From a virus, in the IMG/VR virus record IMGVR_UViG_3300046804_001132, positions 1-64,000 of that record: a DNA stretch of 64,000 bases. One strand, given 5' to 3'. A program made the position numbers and the translations under genes. The notes beneath the pieces were generated by a model that saw only the letters and a program-made list of their open reading frames with translations, was not told the DNA's origin and did not search any database. Of the stretch, positions 43,649 to 51,164 are shown piece after piece. Position 1 is the first letter of the stretch, and the number at the start of each line of letters is the position of its first letter.

Positions 43649-43677
43649 TTGACACGTTTATTTTACTGTGTTAATCT
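43649..43677 (+). promoter_or_regulatory. Sigma70-type promoter
   Basis: TTGACA at 43649-43654, 17 bases, TAATCT at 43672-43677. Drives the exported transglycosylase-like gene. Confidence 0.75.
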
Positions 43678-43709
43678 AGAATGGTGTTGCCGCCGCAAGG
43701 AGGAAACAA

Positions 43710-44252
43710 ATGACGAAAACGAAACTGGTAGGAGGTATCATGGCTATAGCATTGATGTTTAGTTCATCTAGTGCTGTTGCTGCTACCAACGAACAGGTGT
43801 ATGCTAAGTCAAATGCACCTATTGCGACGGAGGCTTTATCAAAGCCTGTCGTAAATGAAGCAAGGGCAAAGATAAAGCCAGAACCTGCCTGTAAGAATTG
43901 GCTTGCCAAATCATTGGCTAAGGCTGGCTTTAAGGGCAGAGGATTGAAGATTGCTTGGGCGATTGCCATGCGTGAGTCTGGTGGCCGTGCCAACGCCATT
44001 TCTTCTACAGGAGATTATGGTGTTTTTCAATTCAACCGCGCAGCATGGGGAAAGGAACCTTGGTGGAATACCTCCAAACTCCTTACCCGTGATTACAATA
44101 TCATGATTGCCTATCGTATCTCACAGCATGGGAAGACATTCTACCCTTGGGATATTGACGGGGCAGGAAGATACAAGGGGCGATACACCCCTAAATCTGT
44201 ATACAAGAAGTATAAGTCTTGGTATAACCAATTTCCAAGCAATTGTGAATAA
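43710..44252 (+). CDS. Exported lytic transglycosylase-like protein
   Basis: 180 residues. N-terminal signal peptide (basic start, hydrophobic IMAIALMFSSSSAVAA, cleavage after AVA) and a C-terminal SLT-type domain with AIAMRESGGRANA (catalytic Glu) and TGDYGVFQFN, then AAWGKEPWW. It would be exported by the host Sec system and cleave peptidoglycan. AAGGAGG upstream. It could serve lysis or superinfection exclusion. Own promoter and a long hairpin after the gene isolate it as a single unit. Confidence 0.8.
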   Translation: MTKTKLVGGIMAIALMFSSSSAVAATNEQVYAKSNAPIATEALSKPVVNEARAKIKPEPACKNWLAKSLAKAGFKGRGLKIAWAIAMRESGGRANAISSTGDYGVFQFNRAAWGKEPWWNTSKLLTRDYNIMIAYRISQHGKTFYPWDIDGAGRYKGRYTPKSVYKKYKSWYNQFPSNCE

Positions 44253-44258
44253 GTAGTA

Positions 44259-44310
44259 GGTGGGGTAGGAAACCGAATTTAAATGTAGGTGGCAACATTC
44301 CTACCCCACC
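44259..44310 (+). terminator. Long perfect hairpin after the transglycosylase gene
   Basis: GGTGGGGTAGGAA (44259-44271) and TTCCTACCCCACC (44298-44310) form a perfect 13-pair stem with a 26-base loop. No T-run follows, and the next promoter starts immediately after. Related in sequence to the stem at 35355-35387. Confidence 0.7.
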
Positions 44311-44312
44311 AC

Positions 44313-44321
44313 TGCTATAAT
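44313..44321 (+). promoter_or_regulatory. Extended -10 promoter for terminase genes
   Basis: TGCTATAAT right behind the hairpin, followed by AGGGAG and ATG at 44341. Confidence 0.7.
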
Positions 44322-44340
44322 TGTCCCTCTAGGGAGAACT

Positions 44341-44859
44341 ATGACAGACATAATGCTTCATCTTGAAGAAGTTAATACAGTAGCAGCAGAATATATCAAG
44401 GGTAAAAATGAAACTGAGATTTCAAAAGAACTTGATATTCCTCGCGCAAGAGTTTCATCAATGCTTAGAGAATGGAAGCAAATGGCTTCCAACAATGAGG
44501 CTGTTAGAAGCAGAGCAAGAGAGGCTTTGGCTTCAGCAGACCAGCATTACAACTATTTAATTAGACAGGCTTACGAAGTAATTGATGATGCTAACACAAC
44601 TGCCAATCTTGGTGCAAAGACCACGGCAATTAAACTAGTTCTTGATATTGAGACTCGCAGAATTGACATGCTACAAAAGGCTGGTCTTTTAGAAAACAAA
44701 GAACTGGCAGAAGAACTTATTGAACAAGAAAGAAAGCAAGAAGTCTTGATCAATATTCTCAAAGACGTTTCTGCTGATTGTCCACGATGCAAGAATGAAC
44801 TTGCTCGTCGTTTGGCTGCTGCGGCAAGTAGCGAAGAAGTGATTACAATTGACAATTGA
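44341..44859 (+). CDS. terS: Terminase small subunit
   Basis: 172 residues. N-terminal helix-turn-helix (AAEYIKGKNETEISKELDIP, RARVSSMLREW) for DNA recognition, a central coiled coil, and C-terminal CPRC. It overlaps the large-subunit start and would recognise the packaging site. The order, small before large, is standard. Confidence 0.8.
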   Translation: MTDIMLHLEEVNTVAAEYIKGKNETEISKELDIPRARVSSMLREWKQMASNNEAVRSRAREALASADQHYNYLIRQAYEVIDDANTTANLGAKTTAIKLVLDIETRRIDMLQKAGLLENKELAEELIEQERKQEVLINILKDVSADCPRCKNELARRLAAAASSEEVITIDN

Positions 44860-46639
44860 TTTTAGTTCGTTCCTAGAAGCACTAGATGATTCACCATTTG
44901 AAGAGATTCCAGTAGATTTGGAAACCTTTTTACATTCAGAAAACTTTTTGAATCAACCAGAACTTTCTCAGATCCAAAGAGATCTTGTAGAAGCAATGAG
45001 CCAGATTTATAAAGAAGAAGATCTAATTAGATTTATGGGTGAAAAAGATGGTAGAGCACACTACAAGAAATACACCAAGGGCGAGGTAATTCTTCAGTGT
45101 GGCAAGGGAAGTGGAAAGGATCACACATCAACCATTGGCTGTGCTTACTTAGTTTATAAACTTATGTGTCTAAAAGATCCTGCTAGATATTTTGGCAAAC
45201 CACCTGGTGATGCTATTGATATTATCAATATTGCTATTAACGCACAGCAGGCTAGGAACGTGTTCTTCAAGGGATTCAAAAACAAGATTGAGCGTTGTCC
45301 TTGGTTTGCTGGAAAGTATGATCCCAAGGCAGATAGTGTTGAGTTTGACAAGGCCATAACGGTCTATTCAGGACACTCAGAGCGAGAATCACATGAGGGA
45401 CTAAATCTCATGCTCGCCATTCTTGACGAGATCTCAGGCTTTGCTCAGGAGTCAACAAGCGGCAATGAGAATGCCAAGACTGGTGATGCAATCTATAAAG
45501 CATTCCGTGCATCTGTTGATTCACGTTTTCCAGACTACGGTAAAGTAATTCTTCTGTCATTCCCACGTTACCCAGGAGATTTTATTTCCAAAAGGTACGA
45601 TGAAGTTATTGTTGAAAAGGAAACGGTATTTAAGAATCATAAGTTTATTATTGATCCAGATCTTCCTCCAGACCTAGATGGCAATAACTTTGAAATAGAA
45701 TGGGAAGAAGATCACATCATCTCCTATAAATATCCAGGAATTTTTGCAATCAAGAGGCCAACATGGGACGTTAATCCTACTCGCAGCATTGAAGACTTTA
45801 AGATTTCTTTCTTAACAGATCATGCAGATGCAATGCAAAGATTTGCATGTATGCCATCATTTGCTTCTGATGCTTTCTTCAAGCAAAGAGATAAGTTGGA
45901 AAAGGCAATGAGCATGAGAAATCCCATCGACTCTTACAAGAGGATTGAGCCTACATTTATTCCAGAAGAGGATAAGGTTTACTTCCTTCATGCTGACCTT
46001 GCACAAAAGCATGACAAGTGTGCCGTCGCAGTTTCACATGTAGAGAAATGGGTAGAAGTAAAGTCATTTAATGATTACACTCAGATTGTTCCATTCGTTA
46101 TTGTTGACGCAGTTGTGTGGTGGGAACCTCGCAAGGAAGGTCCAGTAGATTTATCTGAGGTAAAGAATTGGATAATTGACTTCCGTCGTCAAGGATTTAA
46201 TTTAGGAATGGTTACGTTTGACCGCTGGCAATCATTTGATATTCAGCAAGAACTTAAGACAGTAGGTATCAGAACAGATACATTGTCAGTAGCAAAAAAG
46301 CATTATGAGGATTTGGCAATGCTTATCTACGAAGAAAGAGTTGCTATGCCACATATTGATTTACTTCTTGAAGAGATGAGTGAATTGAGAATCGTTTCTG
46401 ACAAGAAGGTCGATCACCCTAGAAAAAAGTCTAAGGACTTGGCTGACGCTATGTGTGGGGCGGTATACAATGCAATTAGCCATACCCCTCGTAATAGGAA
46501 TCAAGAAATAGAAATTCATGACTGGAAATCAATTTCAAGATCTAATGATCTAAAAGAGATGCAGAAGAATGCAATCAAGATTCCAGAAAAGGCACCAGAA
46601 GATATATCAGATTACCTATCTTCATTTGGATTTTTTTAG
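44849..46639 (+). CDS. terL: Terminase large subunit
   Basis: 596 residues from a TTG inside the small-subunit gene. ATPase: Walker A GKGSGKD (85-91), Walker B LMLAILDEI, coupling motif FPRYPGDF. Nuclease domain: FLHADLAQKHDKCAVAV (first Asp), VTFDRWQS (second Asp) and KDLADAMCGAV (third Asp). It cuts concatemers and pumps DNA into the procapsid through the portal. The gene lies far from the head module, a split layout for a siphovirus. Confidence 0.92.
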   Translation: MTIDFSSFLEALDDSPFEEIPVDLETFLHSENFLNQPELSQIQRDLVEAMSQIYKEEDLIRFMGEKDGRAHYKKYTKGEVILQCGKGSGKDHTSTIGCAYLVYKLMCLKDPARYFGKPPGDAIDIINIAINAQQARNVFFKGFKNKIERCPWFAGKYDPKADSVEFDKAITVYSGHSERESHEGLNLMLAILDEISGFAQESTSGNENAKTGDAIYKAFRASVDSRFPDYGKVILLSFPRYPGDFISKRYDEVIVEKETVFKNHKFIIDPDLPPDLDGNNFEIEWEEDHIISYKYPGIFAIKRPTWDVNPTRSIEDFKISFLTDHADAMQRFACMPSFASDAFFKQRDKLEKAMSMRNPIDSYKRIEPTFIPEEDKVYFLHADLAQKHDKCAVAVSHVEKWVEVKSFNDYTQIVPFVIVDAVVWWEPRKEGPVDLSEVKNWIIDFRRQGFNLGMVTFDRWQSFDIQQELKTVGIRTDTLSVAKKHYEDLAMLIYEERVAMPHIDLLLEEMSELRIVSDKKVDHPRKKSKDLADAMCGAVYNAISHTPRNRNQEIEIHDWKSISRSNDLKEMQKNAIKIPEKAPEDISDYLSSFGFF

Positions 46640-46668
46640 TTGACATAGCCATCAATATGGCATACAAT
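46640..46668 (+). promoter_or_regulatory. Consensus sigma70 promoter
   Basis: TTGACA (46640-46645), 17-base spacer, TACAAT (46663-46668). It starts one base after the terL stop and feeds the membrane protein and tRNA-Ile. Confidence 0.85.
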
Positions 46669-46690
46669 ATTCACAACATTAGGAGAGAAA

Positions 46691-46867
46691 ATGATTCTTG
46701 CATTTCTTATCATGTCATTAGTAATTTGGACACTATCTGTCATTATGAATCTTTATACCGTTGCAAGTCAGTCAAGAGGGTCAGGCATTACCTTTGTCAC
46801 GGTGCTGTCTCTTATTGTCAATCTTGTTATGGTTACATTCAATATTATTGCCATAGCATCTTTGTAG
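46691..46867 (+). CDS. Two-helix membrane protein, holin candidate
   Basis: 58 residues. Two hydrophobic segments (LAFLIMSLVIWTLSVIMNLY and FVTVLSLIVNLVMVTFNII) separated by a short basic/polar turn (ASQSRGSG). Size, class II-like topology and strong promoter plus AGGAGAG site fit a holin, but there is no lysis cassette next to it. It runs into tRNA-Ile five bases downstream. Confidence 0.65.
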   Translation: MILAFLIMSLVIWTLSVIMNLYTVASQSRGSGITFVTVLSLIVNLVMVTFNIIAIASL

Positions 46868-46872
46868 GACGA

Positions 46873-46951
46873 CGGCAGGTAGGCAAATTGGTTACGCCGC
46901 CAGTCTTATAAACTGGGAATACGATTGTGGGTTCAAGCCCCACCCTGCCGA
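46873..46951 (+). tRNA. tRNA-Ile(TAT), provisional
   Basis: Acceptor CGGCAGG/CCTGCCG, D stem GGC/GCC, anticodon stem CCAGT/ACTGG with loop CTTATAA (anticodon TAT), T stem GTGGG/CCCAC with loop TTCAAGC. The variable region has ten bases, long for class I, so isotype is provisional. No encoded CCA. Confidence 0.75.
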
Positions 46952-46958
46952 CTATTAG

Positions 46959-46967
46959 TGATATAAT
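46959..46967 (+). promoter_or_regulatory. Extended -10 promoter after tRNA-Ile
   Basis: TGATATAAT eight bases past the tRNA, then AGGAGG and ATG at 46984. Confidence 0.65.
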
Positions 46968-46983
46968 ATTTTAGGAGGACAAT

Positions 46984-47373
46984 ATGTTTAATAGAGAAAA
47001 TTTATTTCAAGATTCTGCTGAGAATGCAGAAAGTGTAGTTGAAGACGCAGTTGTTGTTGTAGAAGAGCCAGAGGCTGCTCCAGTAGTTGAGGAAGCAGTA
47101 GCAGTTGAAGAGGCTCCAGTAGAGCAACCAGTTGAGAAGGCTGTTAAGGATTCTGGTAAGTATCCAGGAGTTGCAGCACTATCCGCAGGACAGAAGAATG
47201 AATCAGTATCAAAGGTTCAAAGAGAACTTTCTGCAAAGGGCTTTGCTGTAGCAGTAACTGGAACATATGACAGGGCAACAGAAAACGCTGTAGCACTTTT
47301 CTGTAAGTCAAAGGGCGTACATGCCGATGGGACACAAGTTGGTCCCAAAACATGGAAACACCTTTTTGGATAA
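46984..47373 (+). CDS. Peptidoglycan-binding domain protein
   Basis: 129 residues. An acidic Val/Glu/Ala/Pro repeat (about 15-55) is followed by a PG-binding-1 module: SVSKVQRELSAKGFAVAVTG, TYDRATENAVALFCKSKGV and VGPKTWKHLF. No signal peptide or catalytic domain. Could be a cell-wall-binding virion or lysis accessory. AGGAGG precedes the ATG. Confidence 0.8.
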   Translation: MFNRENLFQDSAENAESVVEDAVVVVEEPEAAPVVEEAVAVEEAPVEQPVEKAVKDSGKYPGVAALSAGQKNESVSKVQRELSAKGFAVAVTGTYDRATENAVALFCKSKGVHADGTQVGPKTWKHLFG

Positions 47374-47375
47374 TT

Positions 47376-47684
47376 ATGCCTTGGAATATTAGACGTTCAG
47401 GATCTCAGTATGAAGTTGTTCAAGAGAACAACGGAAGAGTCATGGGCAAGCATCCAACAAGATCTTCAGCAGAAAGGCAACTTGCTGCATTGTATGCAAG
47501 TGAGCCAAGCGCAAGCAAGATTTCTGATTCAGGTCCAACTCCTCCAATTGATGGATCTGCGCCAATCAGCAACCAAGATACAATAAATCGTAATCCTCAA
47601 ATTATCAATGGCTCAAAGCAAAAGAAGAAAAAGCCACAAGATAATTTCTGGAACGGTTCTTTCTTTCCAAGAAATAATCCATAA
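47376..47684 (+). CDS. Small protein with W-x-G-x-F C-terminal tail
   Basis: 102 residues from the ATG at 47376. The N-terminal module SQYEVVQENNGRVMGKHPTR followed by SSAERQLAALYASE is a widespread short domain of phage head-associated proteins, from memory. A disordered Ser/Pro/Asn linker ends in DNFWNGSFFPRNNP, related to the scaffold tail. Capsid association is inferred from that tail. Confidence 0.6.
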   Translation: MPWNIRRSGSQYEVVQENNGRVMGKHPTRSSAERQLAALYASEPSASKISDSGPTPPIDGSAPISNQDTINRNPQIINGSKQKKKKPQDNFWNGSFFPRNNP

Positions 47685-47687
47685 TAA

Positions 47688-47696
47688 TGGTAAAAT
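47688..47696 (+). promoter_or_regulatory. Extended -10, leaderless-type promoter
   Basis: TGGTAAAAT, then six bases (GAAGGA) and the GTG at 47703. Alternatively the ATG at 47709 is used with GAAGGAG as its ribosome site. Confidence 0.55.
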
Positions 47697-47702
47697 GAAG
47701 GA

Positions 47703-48011
47703 GTGAGAATGCAATTTCTTGCAGCACTTATTCCTTGGATCGTAACAGCAATATTTCTTTTAATAGTTATAAAAAGAAAGCCACAAGAAGATGATTCTTT
47801 TGATACAGAAAACTGGCCCGAAGAAGACATTGTGAGAGTTGCAGTTATTGACAATAAGGCATATTGGGTATACAATAATACTTTCTATGAGGCTGATGTT
47901 GAGGGAGAAGATCCAGATTTTGAATCTGCTCGCCCAATCAATACCATGAATATGCCACATAAAGAACTTAATAAGTTATTGAATATTCTAGACACACTAG
48001 AAGAAAACTAA
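47703..48011 (+). CDS. Single-pass membrane protein
   Basis: 102 residues from a GTG six bases past the -10 box (an ATG two codons later is the alternative). One N-terminal transmembrane helix (FLAALIPWIVTAIFLLIVI) with a basic stop, then an acidic cytoplasmic domain with the strands VRVAVIDNKAYWVYNNTFYE. Function unknown. Confidence 0.65.
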   Translation: MRMQFLAALIPWIVTAIFLLIVIKRKPQEDDSFDTENWPEEDIVRVAVIDNKAYWVYNNTFYEADVEGEDPDFESARPINTMNMPHKELNKLLNILDTLEEN

Positions 48012-48032
48012 TAGAATCGAAAGGAAATTTTA

Positions 48033-48377
48033 ATGAACATCGTTGTTCAGGGTACAAAGGAATTTGTTGATTACAACGTCTTTATGCGTGCAATGGGCGT
48101 TGCGCTATCAACAATTGAGGATGAAGAGTTCAATGTTTACTCAGTAGGTCCTGCCCAAATTAATTCATTTACTGCTGAGTTCTGCAATCTTTCAGAGAAT
48201 GGATTAAAGCGACGAGGCATTAAAACACGTTTCTTCAAGGTTCCAACATCATATGTTGAAGAGCATATTTCCGATTTCGACTATTTTGCCTTTCTTTCCA
48301 ATCCGAATCAGCGACCGTCTAAGTTGGTAGCGTCTGCTGAGTTGGCTGGAGTGGAGACTGGCATTTTCCGATACTAG
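48033..48377 (+). CDS. Possible Rossmann/SLOG-like protein
   Basis: 114 residues after GAAAGGAA. MNIVVQGTKEFVDYNVFMRA and the later DYFAFLSNPNQRPSKLVASA read as a Rossmann-type nucleotide-binding fold of the SLOG group, which bind nucleotide derivatives. The call is by pattern only. Confidence 0.45.
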   Translation: MNIVVQGTKEFVDYNVFMRAMGVALSTIEDEEFNVYSVGPAQINSFTAEFCNLSENGLKRRGIKTRFFKVPTSYVEEHISDFDYFAFLSNPNQRPSKLVASAELAGVETGIFRY

Positions 48378-48385
48378 GAGATGCC

Positions 48386-48745
48386 ATGTTGAGTAAGAAG
48401 GATTTTGCGTATCTAAGTGTTGCAAGATATTTTGCAAAAAAGTCTAAGGCAAGAAATACTCATGGCGCTGTCGTTGTAAAGGGCGGCAGGGTTTTGGGTA
48501 CTGGATATAACAAGGATCGAAATCATCCTAAGATAGTCTCTCCAGAGCATATTAAGACTAATTGCTCTATTCACGCAGAAGAGGTTGCTATTCGTGACGC
48601 AGGAGAGGATAATGTTAGGGGAGCAATCATTTATGTTGCAAGAGTAAATCGTCATGGCAATGATAGGGATAGTAAGCCATGTCCACGTTGCAGCAGATTG
48701 ATTGAAAAGGTTGGAATCAAAAGAGTAATTTTCACATCTCAATAG
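48386..48745 (+). CDS. Cytidine/deoxycytidylate deaminase-like enzyme
   Basis: 119 residues. Zinc site HAEE (with the catalytic Glu) and PCPRC; GAVVVKGGRVLGTGYNK is the substrate-binding strand. This is the CDA fold; dCMP deaminase would feed dTMP synthesis, but base-deaminase alternatives are open. AGGAG upstream; short for a dCMP deaminase. Confidence 0.8.
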   Translation: MLSKKDFAYLSVARYFAKKSKARNTHGAVVVKGGRVLGTGYNKDRNHPKIVSPEHIKTNCSIHAEEVAIRDAGEDNVRGAIIYVARVNRHGNDRDSKPCPRCSRLIEKVGIKRVIFTSQ

Positions 48746-48753
48746 GAGAAAAA

Positions 48754-48984
48754 ATGCTAGTAAATGATTTGAGTTATATGGAAAAGATTGTTGATTCACG
48801 AAACGATCTTTACTGGGACGGCTGGAATGTCGTAAAGTTTAAGAAGGACCCAAACGCCTTTACTTCAGTAAACGGTATTTTTAGAAATGGCGATTGGGGA
48901 AAGAAGACTGTCTTTCCAGTAACAGAAAATGGATGGAATATTCCTGAAAACATTGGATCTGCTCATGCAAAAATGGCAGGATGA
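48754..48984 (+). CDS. Small protein preceding WhiB gene
   Basis: 76 residues after AGGAG. Aromatic and charged (DLYWDGWNVVKFKKDPNAFT). No motif; it overlaps the WhiB gene by 20 bases. Confidence 0.6.
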   Translation: MLVNDLSYMEKIVDSRNDLYWDGWNVVKFKKDPNAFTSVNGIFRNGDWGKKTVFPVTENGWNIPENIGSAHAKMAG

Positions 48985-49246
48985 CGCAAAATGTTTGGGA
49001 ATGGACACCAACATCTTTTTCGATAAGTATGAAGAAGATCATGCTATAGCAAGAGCAGTTGACAAACTTTGTCAAGGATGCCCAGTTAATAAAACATGCT
49101 TTGCTGTTGCAGTTTCCAATAAGGATTGGGGAGTGCATGGCGGGGTATATTTGAAAGATGGCGTCATAGATAAAGAGTTCAATGCTCATAAGTCAAAGGA
49201 TGACTGGTTCAATACTTGGGAATCTTTAACAATGGATATGTCATGA
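48965..49246 (+). CDS. WhiB-like iron-sulfur transcription regulator
   Basis: 93 residues. Cysteines C10, C36, C39 and C45 fit the C...CxxCxxxxxC WhiB cluster site, followed by DWGVHGGVY, a variant of the GVWGG turn. WhiB proteins are restricted to Actinobacteria and their phages; in phages such as TM4 they repress host whiB2 and affect superinfection. The regular G-W order in the turn is altered (GVHGG). The start at 48965 fits best. Confidence 0.85.
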   Translation: MQKWQDDAKCLGMDTNIFFDKYEEDHAIARAVDKLCQGCPVNKTCFAVAVSNKDWGVHGGVYLKDGVIDKEFNAHKSKDDWFNTWESLTMDMS

Positions 49247-49506
49247 TATATACCCCAAAAATAAGACAGCAGGTTAAATCCGTTAAAGTTCCAGCAGATT
49301 TTGTCATGGATATTGTCGAATATGATTTCCATCCACCTTATATTGGATTAAGGTTTTATGAAAGCCATTGGAGACATATGTCTGAGATGGAAAGACTCAA
49401 GTGTATTGAATATCTTCTTAAGATAAAAAAGATTATTGAGTCACATAATATTAGCGTAACGATTGATCCAGTATATGATTTGCCTGGAATACAGCAGGTA
49501 AACTAA
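49243..49506 (+). CDS. Unknown protein coupled to WhiB gene
   Basis: 87 residues from the ATGA overlap. An alpha/beta pattern (DFVMDIVEYDFHPPYIGLRF, then an amphipathic helix) without known motif. Confidence 0.6.
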   Translation: MIYTPKIRQQVKSVKVPADFVMDIVEYDFHPPYIGLRFYESHWRHMSEMERLKCIEYLLKIKKIIESHNISVTIDPVYDLPGIQQVN

Positions 49507-49523
49507 AAATAATTGAAAGTGGA

Positions 49524-49532
49524 TGCTATAAT
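49524..49532 (+). promoter_or_regulatory. Extended -10, leaderless-type promoter for dps
   Basis: TGCTATAAT, seven bases, then ATG at 49540. No Shine-Dalgarno in the gap. Confidence 0.65.
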
Positions 49533-49539
49533 GGATAAC

Positions 49540-49980
49540 ATGGAAGAACTAGTTAATGCACTAAAGTCCTTGGTTGCAGACCAATATGTTGTATATCACA
49601 AGGCTCACGGATATCACTGGAACGTAGAAGGCATTCACTTTGCCATGTTTCATGATCTCTTTGCTGAAATTTATGAAGATGTTTATGAATCAATTGATCC
49701 AACAGCAGAGAATATTCGCAAGATCGGTGGCTATGCTCCATTCACAATGACCAGACTTCAAGAACTTAAGACTATTCAGGATACTGAAGTTAGCACCAAT
49801 CCAATGGATATGGTTGCAGATCTTTACAATGCAAATGAGCAAATCATTAAGTCAATTGTAAAAGTATTCGACATTGCCACTGCACTCAATGAGCAAGGAA
49901 TTGCAAATTTCATGGCTGAACGCCAAGATATGCATCAAAAATGGTGCTGGCAACTCCGAGTTTCAATGAAACAATTCTGA
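49540..49980 (+). CDS. Dps-like ferritin-family protein
   Basis: 147 residues. Four-helix Dps/ferritin pattern with the ferroxidase set H26 (HWNV), H38, D53 and E57 in HDLFAEIYEDVYESIDPTAE. In hosts Dps forms a 12-mer that stores iron and protects DNA from peroxide. Upstream TTG and ATG codons (49513, 49531) overlap the promoter and are less likely. A phage-encoded Dps is uncommon. Confidence 0.85.
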   Translation: MEELVNALKSLVADQYVVYHKAHGYHWNVEGIHFAMFHDLFAEIYEDVYESIDPTAENIRKIGGYAPFTMTRLQELKTIQDTEVSTNPMDMVADLYNANEQIIKSIVKVFDIATALNEQGIANFMAERQDMHQKWCWQLRVSMKQF

Positions 49981-49981
49981 A

Positions 49982-50197
49982 ATGTATTTCGCTAAAGAAA
50001 GCCGTTCTGACGGTATGTGGCGATTTGAGTTGTGGAAGAAGTCGTGGTCAGAAGAAATGATGACCCATATTCCCTTTCTATTGGCTGAAAAAAGTTTTAT
50101 CTTCAGACGCAATGGAATAAACTGGATATCTAAACTAATGCTAAACATTATGATCGCAGATCAGCAATTTGAGATAAGGAAGAAAAATGCAGGATGA
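49982..50197 (+). CDS. Small basic/aromatic protein
   Basis: 71 residues starting one base past dps. Mostly aromatic and charged (MWRFELWKKSWSEEMM). No motif. Overlaps the next gene by 11 bases. Confidence 0.5.
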   Translation: MYFAKESRSDGMWRFELWKKSWSEEMMTHIPFLLAEKSFIFRRNGINWISKLMLNIMIADQQFEIRKKNAG

Positions 50198-50348
50198 TGC
50201 AGAAATTCTCAGAATGACATTGAGCAATACCATACAAAGATTTGGCAAGATTATTTCTAATTATGAAATTGAAATAGCCAATCTTACATCTGAGATAATC
50301 AAACTAAACTCAATGATAGATGAAGAAAAAAATACTGTGGTAAAATGA
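50187..50348 (+). CDS. Short coiled-coil protein
   Basis: 53 residues from ATG with AAGGAAG upstream. A single amphipathic helix with a heptad pattern (LSNTIQRFGKIISNYEIEIA). Its stop lies inside the next promoter. No assigned function. Confidence 0.5.
   Translation: MQDDAEILRMTLSNTIQRFGKIISNYEIEIANLTSEIIKLNSMIDEEKNTVVK
50338..50346 (+). promoter_or_regulatory. Extended -10, leaderless-type promoter
   Basis: TGGTAAAAT, exactly six bases, then ATG at 50353. Confidence 0.65.
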
Positions 50349-50352
50349 TGTT

Positions 50353-50634
50353 ATGTATAATTTTATGATTGCAAAGAAAGATTACAATACCGCAGATCGC
50401 AAGCGTCTTGCTTCACGAGGAACAGCAATGCCAGATGGAAGTTTTCCAATTGCAAGCAGACAAGACCTACTAAATGCTATTCAATCAGTCGGTCGTGCTA
50501 GCAATTATGATGCAGCAAGACGGCATATTATTTCTAGAGCAAGGACTCTAGGACTCACTAATCTATTGCCAAAGGATTGGAACGTAAGAAAGTTCAATTG
50601 GAGTGGCAGTTTTTCTCCTTTTAATAAGGGTTAA
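50353..50634 (+). CDS. DUF6582-like protein with W-x-G-x-F tail
   Basis: 93 residues. RKRLASRGTAMPDGSFPIAS, then a helix pair with AARRHIISRARTLG and LPKDW, is a domain often fused to prohead proteases (DUF6582-like, from memory). Free-standing here. It ends in FNWSGSFSPFNKG, related to the scaffold tail. Capsid-linked function is inferred. Confidence 0.65.
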   Translation: MYNFMIAKKDYNTADRKRLASRGTAMPDGSFPIASRQDLLNAIQSVGRASNYDAARRHIISRARTLGLTNLLPKDWNVRKFNWSGSFSPFNKG

Positions 50635-50635
50635 T

Positions 50636-51025
50636 ATGGCTACTATCGTAGATATTGATGGAACTCTTCTTGCATATGGCAACAAACCAATTAAGCGTGT
50701 CATAGATTATGTTAATTCTTTGGATACTGTTTATATTGTAACTGCTAGACCAGAATCTAGAAGAAATGAAACTGCTAGAGCATTACGTCAAGCAGGAGTA
50801 AAATATAATAGATTGCTTATGAATTCGGTAGGTCCGACACACAAAGATGGACTTGAATCGAAACGCAGACATGCAAAGGAATTAGCAAATTCTGTAAAAG
50901 ATGCAATTGAAAATGATGCTGGTGCTCGTAGAATTTATGAGCAGCAGGGAATTAATGCCATAAATCCTTCATCTGTTGGCAAAGCGATTTGGCATGGAGC
51001 ATTTGTAAAAGATGAATACTTATGA
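50636..51025 (+). CDS. HAD-family phosphatase with W-x-G-x-F tail
   Basis: 129 residues. HAD motif I IVDIDGTLL, motif II-like VTARPESRR, and a late aspartate in AIENDAGARRIYEQQG. The core resembles phage polynucleotide 3'-phosphatase domains. The tail KAIWHGAFVKDEYL closely parallels KSLWDGRFLTNADL of the scaffold. Role in nucleic acid end repair is inferred; packaging into the capsid is proposed. Confidence 0.75.
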   Translation: MATIVDIDGTLLAYGNKPIKRVIDYVNSLDTVYIVTARPESRRNETARALRQAGVKYNRLLMNSVGPTHKDGLESKRRHAKELANSVKDAIENDAGARRIYEQQGINAINPSSVGKAIWHGAFVKDEYL

Positions 51026-51164
51026 TGAAGATGAAAGTGTATATGTTTGCATAACTCATCAACATGAACTTCCATGTAATGATGGAGAAAATCATTTAAT
51101 ATCAAACTGGAAAGTAGATGTAGAGAAAATATTAAGGATGGTGAAAAAGAATGGCATGGATTAA
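51012..51164 (+). CDS. Small acidic protein between phosphatase and endolysin
   Basis: 50 residues from ATG. Overlaps both the phosphatase end and the endolysin start in other frames. Acidic N-terminus, two cysteines, basic C-terminal helix. Support comes only from gap-filling and overlaps. Confidence 0.45.
   Translation: MNTYDEDESVYVCITHQHELPCNDGENHLISNWKVDVEKILRMVKKNGMD

Noticed and set aside
46657-46911. 84-codon ORF in another frame over the holin candidate
   Set aside because: It covers the promoter, the real 58-residue membrane gene and part of tRNA-Ile, has no ribosome site and a Cys/His/Tyr-rich random composition.
47364-47373. TWKHLFG end of the peptidoglycan-binding protein as a capsid tag
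   Set aside because: W and F fall in the normal end of the PG-binding domain and the glycine after W is missing.
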